The position numbers and the translations under genes are program-made. Of a DNA stretch of 64,000 nt, positions 9,502-25,079 are shown piece after piece (positions within the stretch are counted from its first letter, which is position 1; every line of letters starts with the position of its first letter). This DNA is from JACKFB01 sp041389525 (GTDB lineage Bacteria > Myxococcota_A > UBA9042 > PHBI01 > JACKFB01), in contig JAWKRR010000004.1 of NCBI GenBank assembly GCA_041389525.1, forward strand, positions 1 to 64,000, in the 5' to 3' direction. Below the pieces are notes generated by a model that was given only the letters and a program-made list of their open reading frames with translations, did no database searches and was not told where the DNA came from.

Positions 9502-10310
9502 TTGCCCGAGTCAGGGCGCCCCGACCACGGCAGCGTCGACGGACGAGAGACGCGCACCTTGCCGGCCTTCGAGTCGGCGCCAAGCTTCTGGCGCTGCTTG
9601 TCTTCGTACATCGCGGCGTCCGCGTGCCGCAGCAGCTCCTCGCCGCTGGTGCCGTCCTCCGGCCACGTGGAGCCGCCGATGCTCAAAGCCAGACCCCACG
9701 GGCGTTCGCGGTTGGCGTCCTCGAGCCTGCGCCGCAGCCGCGAGATGAGGACCGCGCAGCCGGCGGCCGTCGCCCCCGGCAAGATGACCGTGAACTCGTC
9801 GCCGCCGGTCCGGCAGCAGACGTCGTGGTCGCGAAAGGTCTCCTCGAGCAGGTCCGCCGTCCACACCAGCGCTTGGTCCCCGGCCGCGTGCCCGCGCTCG
9901 TCGTTGATGGCTTTGAAGTCGTTAATGTCGAACACCAGGATCGAGAATCGTGCGTCATGGCGGCGCGCGCGCTCGATCTCGTGACGCAGTCGCTCGTCGA
10001 GGTAGCGCCGATTCCACAGCCCGGTCAGGGGGTCGCGGTAGGCCAAGCTCCGATACACCTGCAGGGCGTCGACCTCGACGCGCAGCGCTTCGTTCTCGGC
10101 GCGCAGCCACTCGACGAGCGCAGCCGGGTCCGTCGGCTCGTCCGGAAGCAAAGGCGCGGGGGGCTGTTTTGGCATAGTCATCTGCATCAAGGACCCCGGA
10201 GTGGCGGCAACGCCGGGGAGATTTGCAAAGCTCATGCCAGTGAGACTGGCACTCACATCGTGCGTCCGCGGCGCGGGGCGGGTCAATCTTGAGCGTGCGC
10301 TGGCTGTCAT
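9498..10310 (-). CDS. GGDEF diguanylate cyclase, soluble
   Basis: Makes cyclic di-GMP from two GTP. The C-terminal ~170 residues form a GGDEF domain: DPLTGLWNRRYLDE at its start, the substrate motif TGGDEF, and an inhibitory I-site RDHD placed five residues before GGDEF, so product inhibition is likely. The ~90 N-terminal residues contain a short coiled-coil-like stretch (ALVEWLRAENEALRVEVDAL) and no membrane segment or recognisable sensor domain. ATG at 10310 is chosen for its strong GGAGGT; the frame is open to 10385, and an ATG at about 10160 is a less likely alternative. Linked by GTGA to the radical SAM gene. Confidence 0.88.
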   Translation of the reverse strand: MTASARSRLTRPAPRTHDVSASLTGMSFANLPGVAATPGSLMQMTMPKQPPAPLLPDEPTDPAALVEWLRAENEALRVEVDALQVYRSLAYRDPLTGLWNRRYLDERLRHEIERARRHDARFSILVFDINDFKAINDERGHAAGDQALVWTADLLEETFRDHDVCCRTGGDEFTVILPGATAAGCAVLISRLRRRLEDANRERPWGLALSIGGSTWPEDGTSGEELLRHADAAMYEDKQRQKLGADSKAGKVRVSRPSTLPWSGRPDSGK

Positions 10311-10440
10311 CCGGACCTCCGATCGGCACGTGACTCGCCGGTGACAACGCGCGTCATCACCGCCATATTCTCTCAGTCGCCGCATCCGCGTCCGCTGATC
10401 ACCAGGCGCCCGCTCCCGAGCCGGCGCCGCGAGCCTCTCC

Positions 10441-10467
10441 TTGTCCCGGCGCGCGGTCTGGGCTAGG
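10441..10467 (+). promoter_or_regulatory. Candidate promoter of the cysS operon (weak)
   Basis: TTGTCC (10441-10446), 14 bases, then GGCTAGG (10461-10467). The spacing matches the clearer TTGACN-N14-TGYTAVC sites in this window, but both boxes carry mismatches. It would give a leader of about 45 bases before cysS. Confidence 0.35.
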
Positions 10468-10521
10468 TTCCCTGGCCCCCGGAGCGCGCAGCGACGGGGA
10501 AATCGACGGAGGGACAGGCCC

Positions 10522-12017
<1,496 letters not shown>

Positions 12018-12021
<4 letters not shown>

Positions 12022-12761
12022 AGCTGCTGGCCGTCGGCTTCGACCGTTCGGCCCAGGAGCGCTTGAGCGCCGCGCTGAGTGCGGCCGGTCACCAGGTGCT
12101 CGCGGCCACGGGCCAAGTCTCCGCGCGCACGCTGGCGCGGGCCGCCACCCCGGACGCGCTGGTCGTGCCCGGTGGGCCCGCGGGCGAGGTCGCGTCGTCG
12201 TGGGTGTCAGACCTGCTGCCGGGCCTGCGCGCCTTCGTCTTGCCCGCGGACGCCGACCCTGAAGAGGTCGTCCGCATGGTGGGGAGCGCGCGGCCCAGCT
12301 TGGCACCCTCTGCGCCGACCGACGCCGCGGGCGCGGGCGAGACACGCCTCGCCTCGCCGCCGGCCCCCCGGGTCGCGGACTATGACGCCGCGGAGGCGCC
12401 CATGGCCGTCTCGCAGTCGCAGGCGCCCGCGCGGTCAGCCGAGCTCGCGCGCCCCGCCGGCGACGCGCGCATCGCCTCGAAGCTCGCCGACGTCCGCTTC
12501 GGTGATTACCATGCCATCCTCGAGACCTCGGAGGGCGCGTCGCCCGCCCTGATCCGCGAGCAGCACGAACGCCTCTCACGCTTCTTCACACCGGCCGGCT
12601 GGCCCAGCCCGCTCGGCGCTGGCGATATTGCCCAACTTGACGAGATCGCTCGGGGCGTTGAGGACGCGTTCACGATCTTGGATGATCCCGACCTTCGCGC
12701 GCGTTATGAGCGAGCACTCAAGTCTGCCGCCCACCGCCCCGCGGCAGGCCACTGGAGATGA
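12018..12761 (+). CDS. Degenerate receiver/J-like protein
   Basis: 247 residues; no firm family assigned. Residues 1-90 look like a receiver fold without the phospho-acceptor (KLLAVGFDRSAQERL...PDALVVPGGP). A low-complexity Ala/Pro linker follows. The last ~80 residues resemble a J-domain: FGDYHAILETSEGAS...LIREQHERLSRFF, then an FTILDDPDLRARYERAL helix. The HPD loop needed to stimulate Hsp70 is absent, so it is more likely a protein-interaction module. Starts by GTGA overlap with the cysS stop and ends in ATGA near def, so it is embedded in a translation operon. Confidence 0.75.
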
Positions 12762-12763
12762 GC

Positions 12764-13318
12764 ATGGCCCGACTTCCCCTGGTGATCTATCCGGACACGA
12801 TCCTGCGCACCAACTGCGCCGACGTGACCGATATCGATCAAGAGCTTGTCGAGTTCGGCCACGCCATGGCTGAGACGATGTACGTCTCCAACGGCATCGG
12901 TCTCGCCGCGCCCCAGGTCGCCCGCAACATCCGCCTCATCACCGTGGACGTGGCGCGCGCCGAGGGCGAGACCGCCTTGATGCACCTGATCAATCCGGTC
13001 ATCGTCGACAGCCACGGCCGCACCGTCTACGAGGAGGGCTGCCTGTCCTTCCCGGGGATCTCGGCCGAGGTCCGACGCAAGGACCAGATCCACGTCCAGG
13101 CCTACGACCTCAGCGGCACCGAGCTGGACTTCGAGGCGGACGGGCTGCTCTCCATCTGCATCCAGCACGAGCTGGACCACCTCAACGGCATCACCTTCGT
13201 CGACCGGCTCACCCCGGTGAAGAAGAAGCTGGTGTTGCGGCAGTACCTGAAGCTGCGCGAGGAAGACGAGGAGGACGCCTCCGTGGCCGCCATCCGCGCG
13301 GTGCACGAGGCGCCTTGA
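12764..13318 (+). CDS. def: Peptide deformylase
   Basis: Removes the formyl group from the N-terminal Met of new proteins. All three family motifs are intact: GIGLAAPQ, EGCLSFP (metal-ligand Cys) and QHELDHLNG (two metal-ligand His and the catalytic Glu). 184 residues. ATG at 12764 is preferred over the ATG at 12758, which overlaps the upstream stop, because GGAG at 12754-12757 abuts the earlier codon and is six bases from the later one. It is followed by fmt, so the enzymes that add and remove the formyl group are made together. Confidence 0.96.
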   Translation: MARLPLVIYPDTILRTNCADVTDIDQELVEFGHAMAETMYVSNGIGLAAPQVARNIRLITVDVARAEGETALMHLINPVIVDSHGRTVYEEGCLSFPGISAEVRRKDQIHVQAYDLSGTELDFEADGLLSICIQHELDHLNGITFVDRLTPVKKKLVLRQYLKLREEDEEDASVAAIRAVHEAP

Positions 13319-14265
13319 GGGTCGCGTTCATGGGCACCCCGGAGCTGGCCGCCGCCTCGCTCGGGGCGCTGCTGGAGTCGAGGCACACCGTGGTCTGCGT
13401 GGTCTCGCAGCCCGACCGCCGCGCGGGGCGGGGCAATCGGCTGCGCTCGCCGCCGGTCGCCGAACTGGCGCGGGCCCACGGGCTGCCCTTGCAGCAACCC
13501 GAGCGCGTGGGGACCGAGGCGTTTCGCGAGTGGATAGCTGGCTTTTCACCCGACGTCGCCGCCGTGGCGGCCTACGGGCACGTGCTGGGACCCAAGCTGC
13601 TCGCCGTGCCGCGGCTCGGGTGTGTGAACGTCCACGCGAGCCTGCTGCCGAGGTGGCGCGGGGCCAGCCCGATTCAGGCGGCGATCCTGGCCGGGGACTC
13701 CCACAGCGGCGTCTGCATCATGGAGATGGAGCGCGGGCTGGACACCGGCCCCGTCCTCGCCCGCGAGTCGGTGGCGATAGGCCCCAACGACACCGCCGAG
13801 ACCCTGCATGACGCGCTGGCAGCCATCGGCGCGCGCCTGCTGGTCGCGACCCTCGACCGCATGGAGGCGGGGCCCGTGGCGGCCGAGCCGCAGGACGAGG
13901 CGGCGATGACCTACGCGCCGTTGGTCCACAAGGCGGACGCGGACCTGGACTGGCGCCGCCCCGCGGTGGAGCTGGAGCGACGGGTGCGCGCGCTGCATCC
14001 GTGGCCCGGGACACGCACCCAGTGGGGCGAGACGACACTGAAGGTGCTGCCGCCCGCGCTGGTGCTGGACCTGCACTCCGGCCAGCCGCCGGGGACCGTC
14101 CTCGCAGCGAGCGCCGACGGCGTCGACGTCGCGTGCGGCGAGGGCGCGCTGAGGCTCCTGCGATTGCAGGCGCCGGGCCGCAGCGCCATGGACGTCGGGT
14201 CCTTCCTCGCTGGTCACACCCTCGCGCCCGGTGCGCGCCTTGCCCTCTCGGGGGAGCCGGCGTGA
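13315..14265 (+). CDS. fmt: Methionyl-tRNA formyltransferase
   Basis: Formylates initiator Met-tRNA using 10-formyl-tetrahydrofolate. The N-terminus RVAFMGTPELAAASL is diagnostic. The formyl-transferase core has HASLLPRWRGASPIQ and a downstream GDSHSGVCIMEMERGLDTG. A C-terminal OB-like domain is present, giving 316 residues. The start is TTG at 13315, overlapping the def stop as TTGA. No better start exists, because the conserved MGTPE begins at residue 6. Confidence 0.96.
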   Translation: MRVAFMGTPELAAASLGALLESRHTVVCVVSQPDRRAGRGNRLRSPPVAELARAHGLPLQQPERVGTEAFREWIAGFSPDVAAVAAYGHVLGPKLLAVPRLGCVNVHASLLPRWRGASPIQAAILAGDSHSGVCIMEMERGLDTGPVLARESVAIGPNDTAETLHDALAAIGARLLVATLDRMEAGPVAAEPQDEAAMTYAPLVHKADADLDWRRPAVELERRVRALHPWPGTRTQWGETTLKVLPPALVLDLHSGQPPGTVLAASADGVDVACGEGALRLLRLQAPGRSAMDVGSFLAGHTLAPGARLALSGEPA

Positions 14266-15191
14266 CCCGACTCCTCGTCTCGGCCCTCGTCATGGTGGTG
14301 GCCGCCGGCTGCGCTGAAGTCGACCAGGAGACCTCGCCCGAGACCCTGGCTGCCGCCCTCGCCGAGCTGCGCGGCCCCGAGGCGACCACCCGCGCCACCG
14401 CGGACCCGCTGCCCGCGGCCGGCGCCGGCCCGCACCTCGCGCGCCACACCCTGCGCTGGAGGCTCGACCCGGCCAACGGCGAGCGCATGCGCCTCGTCAT
14501 CGCACGCACCATCGAGCGCGGCGAGGGCGGGCGCTTCAAGATTCGCGACTCCAGGGTGTGGCAGGACACGCGCATCGCCACGGACTCCGCGGAGGACGAG
14601 GCGACCTCGGTCTTCGACGGCAAGCGCTTGGCGGTCTCGCGCAACGGCGGCCCCTGGATGGAACGCGAGACCCTCGGCGGCCACGAGGAGCGGCTGTTGC
14701 GAACCGCCTACGACCTCGCCCCGACCCTGCTCGACGCGTTCGGGCCCTACCTCATCTGGAAGCCCGCCCCGCCTGAAGCCGTCAACACCGTCGCCGGCAT
14801 GGAGATTCGCTGGGAGGACGCGACCCTCGACTCTCAAGTGCGCCCTCGTCCCATGAGCACCGACGAGCAGAACGCGCTACGCGACCACGAGGCCCAATGG
14901 AAAGTCTGGCTCGCGGCGACGCACCGGCCGACCGAGGTGAGCGCCCACATCGCGCGGCGCGTCGACGGCGGTGAAATCGTGATGGGATCGGCGACGATCT
15001 CAGGCGAGGCGACGGTCGAGGGCGTCAGCGCGAGCTTCAAGATGGAGCTGAGCATCGAAATCAGCGAGCTGACGCCGGGGACGAGCTTCGACATGCCCGA
15101 CCCGCTCATGCCGGCCCAGCGCGAGCGGCCATGGAAGCGCATCCGCGACCTGCTCGGGGCCGACCTCCTGGCACCCTACAACGGCGAGTAA
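14262..15191 (+). CDS. Lipoprotein of unknown function
   Basis: 309 residues. GTG at 14262 overlaps the fmt stop (GTGA). The first residues, VTRLLVSALVMVVAAGC, are a lipoprotein signal with lipobox VAAGC. The rest is a soluble alpha/beta sequence rich in charged residues (RWRLDPANGERMRL, FDGKRLAVSRNGG, MEIRWEDATL) without a motif I recognise. It resembles the secreted lipoproteins of unknown role that are common in Myxococcota. It may ride on the housekeeping operon for expression rather than share its function. Confidence 0.75.
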   Translation: MTRLLVSALVMVVAAGCAEVDQETSPETLAAALAELRGPEATTRATADPLPAAGAGPHLARHTLRWRLDPANGERMRLVIARTIERGEGGRFKIRDSRVWQDTRIATDSAEDEATSVFDGKRLAVSRNGGPWMERETLGGHEERLLRTAYDLAPTLLDAFGPYLIWKPAPPEAVNTVAGMEIRWEDATLDSQVRPRPMSTDEQNALRDHEAQWKVWLAATHRPTEVSAHIARRVDGGEIVMGSATISGEATVEGVSASFKMELSIEISELTPGTSFDMPDPLMPAQRERPWKRIRDLLGADLLAPYNGE

Positions 15192-15220
15192 CGGGGCACC
15201 CGGCCAAGCCCAGTAACGCG

Positions 15221-15247
15221 TTGACACTGCTAGGACCTCATGCTAGC
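15221..15247 (+). promoter_or_regulatory. Promoter upstream of tRNA-Gln
   Basis: TTGACA (15221-15226), 14 bases, then TGCTAGC (15241-15247). The same -35 box, spacing and TG-containing -10 region recur upstream of other genes in this window. The tRNA begins about 70 bases further on. Confidence 0.6.
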
Positions 15248-15316
15248 TACGCGGCCCCTTCGGACCCCGAAGAGGAGCATGACCCCAGCGTCTGCGCACC
15301 TTGAACGGCCGACTGT

Positions 15317-15388
15317 TGGGGCGTCGTCAAGTGGTAAGACACGGGTTTTTGGTACCCGCATTCGCAGGTTCGATCCCTGCCGCCCCAA
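15317..15388 (+). tRNA. tRNA-Gln (anticodon TTG)
   Basis: The 7-bp acceptor stem TGGGGCG/CGCCCCA is perfect. The anticodon stem CGGGT/ACCCG encloses a 7-base loop with TTG at 15349-15351. The T arm is GCAGG-TTCGATC-CCTGC. The discriminator base is A at 15388 and no CCA is encoded. Reads CAA, and CAG by wobble. Confidence 0.97.
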
Positions 15389-15531
15389 ACTCTCTCTCTC
15401 AGTCAGTAACTGCCCTACCAGCCGAAGGCGTTGGCGCCCCGGAGCGATCAACGCTGTAGGCGGCGCGACCATCTAGCGGCCACGACAGTCGTGACGCGGC
15501 CGGTCGCCGCCCATCGCGCGAGCAAGTCACC

Positions 15532-16149
15532 ATGGACCACGCGAATATCCAGGCCGTCAGCCGAACCGCCACGGGCAAAGGCCACAATCGCCGCCTGCGC
15601 GTCGACGGCTCCGTACCCGCGGTCGTGTACGGCATCGGCGAGCCGCTGAGCCTCTCGATCGTCCCCAAAGAGATGACGCGCGTCCTCAAAGGGGCGTACG
15701 GGCGCAACACCATCATCGACCTCCAGGTCGAGGGTGAGGCCAGCCCCCGCCTCGTCATCGTGCGGGACTACCAGGTTCACCCCTGGCGCCGCACGCTCAT
15801 CCACCTGGATTTCTGGCAGATCACCGAGGACCGCCCGCTGGTCGTCGAGGTCCCCTTCGTGCGCACTGGCCGTTCCGCTGGCGAGCGCGTCGGCGCCAAG
15901 GTGACGCAGACCGTGTTCTCGATGAAGGTGCGCTGCCTGCCGGCGAACATCCCCGCATCGATCGAGTACGACATGACGTCGCTGCCGTCGGAGTCGCTGA
16001 ATATCACCGTCTCGCAGGTCCCGATGCCTGAGGGCGTTGAGGCCGTCTACAAGCACGACTACAACATGTTCCGTCACAAGATGCCGGTCGCGGTCGTGCT
16101 GCCCGAGGGTGGTGCTGAGGTCGCCGGCAAGAAGGCCAAGAAGAAGTAA
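15532..16149 (+). CDS. rplY: 50S ribosomal protein L25/Ctc
   Basis: 5S rRNA-binding protein. At 205 residues it is the long Ctc/TL5 form: an N-terminal L25 domain (RTATGKGHNRRLRVDGSVPAVVYG, RDYQVHPWRR, HLDFWQI) followed by a second beta domain, ending in a Lys-rich tail (AGKKAKKK). ATG at 15532; no strong Shine-Dalgarno is visible. tRNA-Gln lies 143 bases upstream and pth 21 bases downstream, the common L25-Pth arrangement. Confidence 0.95.
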   Translation: MDHANIQAVSRTATGKGHNRRLRVDGSVPAVVYGIGEPLSLSIVPKEMTRVLKGAYGRNTIIDLQVEGEASPRLVIVRDYQVHPWRRTLIHLDFWQITEDRPLVVEVPFVRTGRSAGERVGAKVTQTVFSMKVRCLPANIPASIEYDMTSLPSESLNITVSQVPMPEGVEAVYKHDYNMFRHKMPVAVVLPEGGAEVAGKKAKKK

Positions 16150-16170
16150 CCCACGGCGGCGGAGCGACTC

Positions 16171-16740
16171 GTGACATGGCTGGTGGTGGGGCTTGGTAAT
16201 CCCGGGCGGGAATACGCAGGGAATCGCCACAACATCGGCTTCATGGTCGTGGACGAGTTGGCCCGCCGCTCTGGTACCGAGCTTCGCGAGAAGTTCAACG
16301 GGCGCTTCGCGAAGGCCCGCTTCGGAGACGAGGACGTGATCCTGCTCGAACCCATGACCTTTATGAACCGGAGCGGCATCTCCGTGGGGGCCGCTGGCGC
16401 CTTCTTCAAGGTGCCGCAGGACCGGACCGTGGTCGTGCATGACGAGCTGGACCTCCCCTTCGGTCAGCTGCGGGTGAAGACCGGCGGCGGGCACGCAGGG
16501 CACAACGGGCTGCGCTCGATATTCGCCCATTTCGGGCGGGAGTTCGTGCGCGTCCGTGCTGGCATCGGCCGGCCAGCGCACGGTGACGTGTCCGGCTGGG
16601 TGCTGGCGGATTTCGGGAAGGATGAGGCGCCGGTGGTGCCTCGCTTCGTCGATGCGGCGGCCGACGCCGTGGATCGTGTGGTTCGGGAGGGGCCCGGGCC
16701 AGTCATGAACGCGTACAACGGTACGTCGAGCGTGGTGTGA
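16171..16740 (+). CDS. pth: Peptidyl-tRNA hydrolase
   Basis: Recycles peptidyl-tRNA released from stalled ribosomes. The family motifs are clear: VVGLGNPGREYAGNRHNIGF with the catalytic His in NRHN, FMNRSG, HDELDLPFG with the conserved Asp, and GGGHAGHNGLRS. 189 residues. GTG at 16171 with GGAG nine bases upstream gives the usual start (MTWLVVGLGNPG). Cotranscribed with rplY. Confidence 0.97.
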   Translation: MTWLVVGLGNPGREYAGNRHNIGFMVVDELARRSGTELREKFNGRFAKARFGDEDVILLEPMTFMNRSGISVGAAGAFFKVPQDRTVVVHDELDLPFGQLRVKTGGGHAGHNGLRSIFAHFGREFVRVRAGIGRPAHGDVSGWVLADFGKDEAPVVPRFVDAAADAVDRVVREGPGPVMNAYNGTSSVV

Positions 16741-16776
16741 CCGCGACGAGCGGCACAGAGATGGAGGGACACTGAC

Positions 16777-19068
<2,292 letters not shown>

Positions 19069-19079
19069 TTTCCTTCGCC

Positions 19080-19113
19080 CGATGTGGGGCTTCGTACTCG
19101 GGGCTCCACGTCG
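19080..19113 (+). terminator. Hairpin after hppA
   Basis: CGATGTGGGGC (19080-19090) pairs with GCTCCACGTCG (19103-19113) over 11 positions including two G-T wobbles, with a 12-base loop. The downstream sequence tgcttgatcttt is only weakly T-rich. It probably separates hppA from the ribosomal protein operon. Confidence 0.5.
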
Positions 19114-19159
19114 TGCTTGATCTTTCAATGAACCCGGGGCAACCTCCCGGCCCCTGCAA

Positions 19160-19206
19160 CTCCTCGCTCCGGTTGGATGCACACCGGGGCCGATGACCAA
19201 GAGGAG
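19160..19206 (+). promoter_or_regulatory. Possible S6:S18 autoregulatory leader of rpsF
   Basis: GCTCCGGT (19166-19173) pairs with ACCGGGGC (19183-19190) into an 8-bp hairpin with one wobble. Immediately outside it, CTCCTC (19160-19165) is exactly complementary to the rpsF Shine-Dalgarno GAGGAG (19201-19206), leaving the unpaired CGATGACCAA on the 3' side after a CCG. A stem plus one-sided CCG bulge plus hairpin in front of rpsF matches the known S6:S18-binding leader plan. The assignment is by eye. Confidence 0.5.
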
Positions 19207-19213
19207 CATCCAC

Positions 19214-19701
<488 letters not shown>

Positions 19702-19702
<1 letters not shown>

Positions 19703-19932
19703 TGAAACGCCGCACCGGACGCCGCAAGGTCTGCCCCTTCCTCGCCGACAAGAAGTTGGCCGAGAGCCTGGACTACAAGAACCCTGAGCTGCTTTCGCGG
19801 TTCATCACCGACCGCGGACGCATCGTGCCGCGCCGGATCTCGGGCGTCAGCGCGTTCTTTCAGCGCCGCCTCGCCACCGAGATCAAGCGCGCGCGTGCCA
19901 TCGCGCTCATCCCCTACGCGTCGGTCGAGTAG
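19702..19932 (+). CDS. rpsR: 30S ribosomal protein S18
   Basis: 76 residues. KVCPFLADKK, then LLSRFITDRGRIVPRR and a basic C-terminal helix FFQRRLATEIKRARAIALIP, all standard for S18. The start overlaps the rpsF stop (TAATG), as expected for proteins that assemble as an S6:S18 pair. No ssb gene lies between rpsF and rpsR, unlike in Firmicutes. Confidence 0.97.
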
Positions 19933-19949
19933 GGTCGAGGAGAATCGTC

Positions 19950-20393
19950 ATGCAGGTCATCCTCAAGCAAGATGTGCCCGATCTGGGCGAAGCCGGCACG
20001 CTCCTCGAAGTGAAGAGCGGCTTCGGCGCGAACTACCTGATCCCCCAGGGATTGGCGGTGCTCGCGACGCGACGCAATAAGTCGCAGCTCGAGCACGCGC
20101 GCCGCGCCATCGAGGCGGCGGTGGTTCGTCAGAAGCGCACCGCCAGCGACTTGGCGACTCGACTCAGCGGCCTGAGCGTGACGCTCACGCGGCTGGTCGG
20201 CGAAGACGACAAGATCTTCGGCTCGGTCACCTCGAAGGACATCGCTGACGCGCTGGCCGACGACGGTGTGCAGATCGACCGCCGGCACATCCTCATGGAT
20301 GGGCCCCTCAAGGCGCTCGGCGTCTACGAGGTCGATATCAAGCTGCATCGCGACGTCAAGGCGCAGATCAAGGTCTGGGTTGTCGCTGACTAG
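19950..20393 (+). CDS. rplI: 50S ribosomal protein L9
   Basis: 147 residues. The N-terminal signature MQVILKQDVPDLGEAGTLLE and VKSGFGANYLIPQGLA is followed by a long helical linker and a C-terminal domain (IFGSVTSKDIADAL, LKALGVYEVDIKLH). GAGGAG precedes the ATG. Third gene of the rpsF-rpsR-rplI operon. Confidence 0.97.
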   Translation: MQVILKQDVPDLGEAGTLLEVKSGFGANYLIPQGLAVLATRRNKSQLEHARRAIEAAVVRQKRTASDLATRLSGLSVTLTRLVGEDDKIFGSVTSKDIADALADDGVQIDRRHILMDGPLKALGVYEVDIKLHRDVKAQIKVWVVAD

Positions 20394-20431
20394 TAGTGGG
20401 CGCTAATCGCCGATCGCCGACTGAGCAGCAG

Positions 20432-20455
20432 CGCCGCGTCCACTTGGGCGCGGCG
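20432..20455 (+). terminator. Hairpin after rplI
   Basis: CGCCGCG (20432-20438) pairs perfectly with CGCGGCG (20449-20455) across a 10-base loop. No T run follows, and prmA begins 20 bases on, so it may attenuate rather than terminate. Confidence 0.35.
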
Positions 20456-20475
20456 TTCGCTCAGGCGAGTCGCCG

Positions 20476-21432
20476 ATGAGCGCCGCGTGGACTGAGCTCA
20501 CGCTGCTTGTACCCATCCCTCCGGCGGTCGCCGCGGGAGGGGAGGGCGCCATCGAGGCCTTCTTGGCGCCGGTGGACGCGGTCTGTCTGCGCCTGAGCCC
20601 GGGCGGCTACGCCGTCGAGGGGCCGGATTCGCCTCCGGGCGACGTCGAGCCCCCTCCGCCGGGTACACAGCGCTACAAGCTCTACGTCGATGAGCAGGCG
20701 ACCGAGGAGTCGCGGGCAATCGCCGAGGCGACCGCGGCGGCCTTTGAAGGCGCCATCGTGCGAACGGAGCCGCTGGATCCTGCGTGGCGCGAGCGCTGGA
20801 AGCGCTGGTTCGTGGGTTTCGACGTGTCCACGCGCTTGCGGGTGCGTCCGCCCTGGGAAGCGGCGGTTGGCGAGGCTGGCGGCGAAGACGCCGTGGTCAC
20901 CGTCATCATCGAGCCCGGCATGGCCTTCGGGACTGGCCAGCACGAGACGACCAGGCTCTGCCTCGAGGCCATCGACGCCGGGTTCGCGGCGACGCCCGCC
21001 GCGCCGGGCGCCTTCGAAGTGCTCGACGTCGGCACCGGGACAGGGATCCTCGCGATCGCGGCCGCGTTGCTGGGCGCCTCGCGGGTCGTCGCGGTCGACA
21101 ACGACCCCGACGCCGTCCGGATCACCGTCGAGAACGCAGAAGTGAACGGCGTGGCCTCGCGAATCGAGGCCTCGACGACCGCGCTCTCACGCGTCCGCGG
21201 GCGCTTCCCCATGGTGGTGGCCAACATTCTTGCGCCGGTCCTGATGGGCATGGCCCCGGAGCTGGCTCGCCACACGGCGCCGGACGGCGTGTTGCTGCTC
21301 AGCGGCATCCTCGCCTCGCAGGCCGCCGGCGTCATCACGGCCTACGCCTCCGTGGGCATGGAGCTTTCATCGCGCGCGCAGGCCGGCGAGTGGGTGCGGT
21401 TGGATCTGCGCTGGCCGAGCGAGCCCGCGTGA
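20476..21432 (+). CDS. prmA: Ribosomal protein L11 methyltransferase
   Basis: SAM-dependent trimethylation of L11. 318 residues: an N-terminal substrate-recognition domain and a Rossmann methyltransferase domain with GMAFGTGQHETTRLCLEAI, motif I DVGTGTGILAIAAALLGA, the acidic VDNDPDAV, and VVANILAPVL. ATG at 20476; the Shine-Dalgarno is weak. It ends in a GTGA overlap with rsmE, a pairing seen in many bacteria. Confidence 0.95.
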   Translation: MSAAWTELTLLVPIPPAVAAGGEGAIEAFLAPVDAVCLRLSPGGYAVEGPDSPPGDVEPPPPGTQRYKLYVDEQATEESRAIAEATAAAFEGAIVRTEPLDPAWRERWKRWFVGFDVSTRLRVRPPWEAAVGEAGGEDAVVTVIIEPGMAFGTGQHETTRLCLEAIDAGFAATPAAPGAFEVLDVGTGTGILAIAAALLGASRVVAVDNDPDAVRITVENAEVNGVASRIEASTTALSRVRGRFPMVVANILAPVLMGMAPELARHTAPDGVLLLSGILASQAAGVITAYASVGMELSSRAQAGEWVRLDLRWPSEPA

Positions 21433-22154
21433 CCCGCGTTCACGTCGCGGCCGCGCTCGAGCTGGGCCAGCGCTTCACGCTGCCCGCGGCCGACGCGCAC
21501 CACCTCGGCGTCGTGCTGCGACTGGCGGCCGGGACGGTGGTGGAAGCCATCGACGCCCGCGGCCAGCGCTTCAGCGCACAGGTGACGTCGGGGACCCCGT
21601 TCGCTATCGAGGTGCTCTCAGCGCTCGGCCCCGCGGGGACGGACCCCGCAGCACAGCTCGAGATCTGGCTCCCCCTGCTCAAAGGCGGGCGCTCAGACGA
21701 CCTGATCCGTCAGCTCACCGAGCTCGGCGCCTCGCGCATCGTCCCGTGGACCGGCCGCCGCAGCGTCGCGCGTGCGGACGGGGCCAAGGCGAGCCAGAAG
21801 CTGGCGCGCTGGCGCTCCATCGCGCGGGAGGCGTGCCAGCAGTGCGGCAGGACCGCGCCGCCCGAGATCCTCGAAGCCAGCGGCCTGCCCGAGGTAGGCC
21901 CCGGCGTGTTCTTCTACGAGGCCGGTGGCCCCAGCGCACGCGACGCGCGCGACGCCTTGAGCGCCGCCTCCACCGCGTCCCCCCTGCGCGTGCTCACCGG
22001 CCCCGAAGGCGGCCTCGATCCGGCCGAGGTCCGCGACCTCGAAGCCCTGGGATGGCGCGCCGCTCACCTGGGCCCGCGCATCCTGCGGGCGGACACCGCG
22101 GTCCTCTGCGCGGCCACCCTGGCCCTCCACGCCCTCGGCGAGGCCGGCTTCTGA
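21429..22154 (+). CDS. rsmE: 16S rRNA m3U1498 methyltransferase RsmE
   Basis: SPOUT-fold methyltransferase of 241 residues that modifies U1498 of 16S rRNA. The knot motifs are visible: LTGPEGGLDPAEV and LGPRILRADTAVLCA. The N-terminal PUA-like part has FTLPAADAHHLGVVLRL. GTG at 21429 overlaps the prmA stop. Confidence 0.94.
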   Translation: MTRVHVAAALELGQRFTLPAADAHHLGVVLRLAAGTVVEAIDARGQRFSAQVTSGTPFAIEVLSALGPAGTDPAAQLEIWLPLLKGGRSDDLIRQLTELGASRIVPWTGRRSVARADGAKASQKLARWRSIAREACQQCGRTAPPEILEASGLPEVGPGVFFYEAGGPSARDARDALSAASTASPLRVLTGPEGGLDPAEVRDLEALGWRAAHLGPRILRADTAVLCAATLALHALGEAGF

Positions 22155-22230
22155 CCGATCACACATCAATACCCGCCGCCCACCTCTTGGGGGACGCGCG
22201 GATGGTGCTTAGCCTTTCGGGTTAAGCGTC

Positions 22231-22239
22231 TGGTATGCT
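22231..22239 (+). promoter_or_regulatory. Extended -10 element before secA
   Basis: TGGTATGCT (22231-22239) resembles an extended -10 box. No good -35 sits at the expected distance. A start near 22246 would give a leader of about 40 bases. Confidence 0.3.
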
Positions 22240-22287
22240 TTCGCACCCTCGCTCGCCGCCGCCGCCGCACAGCTCGCAGGTTATGTC

Positions 22288-25074
<2,787 letters not shown>

Positions 25075-25079
25075 GCACG

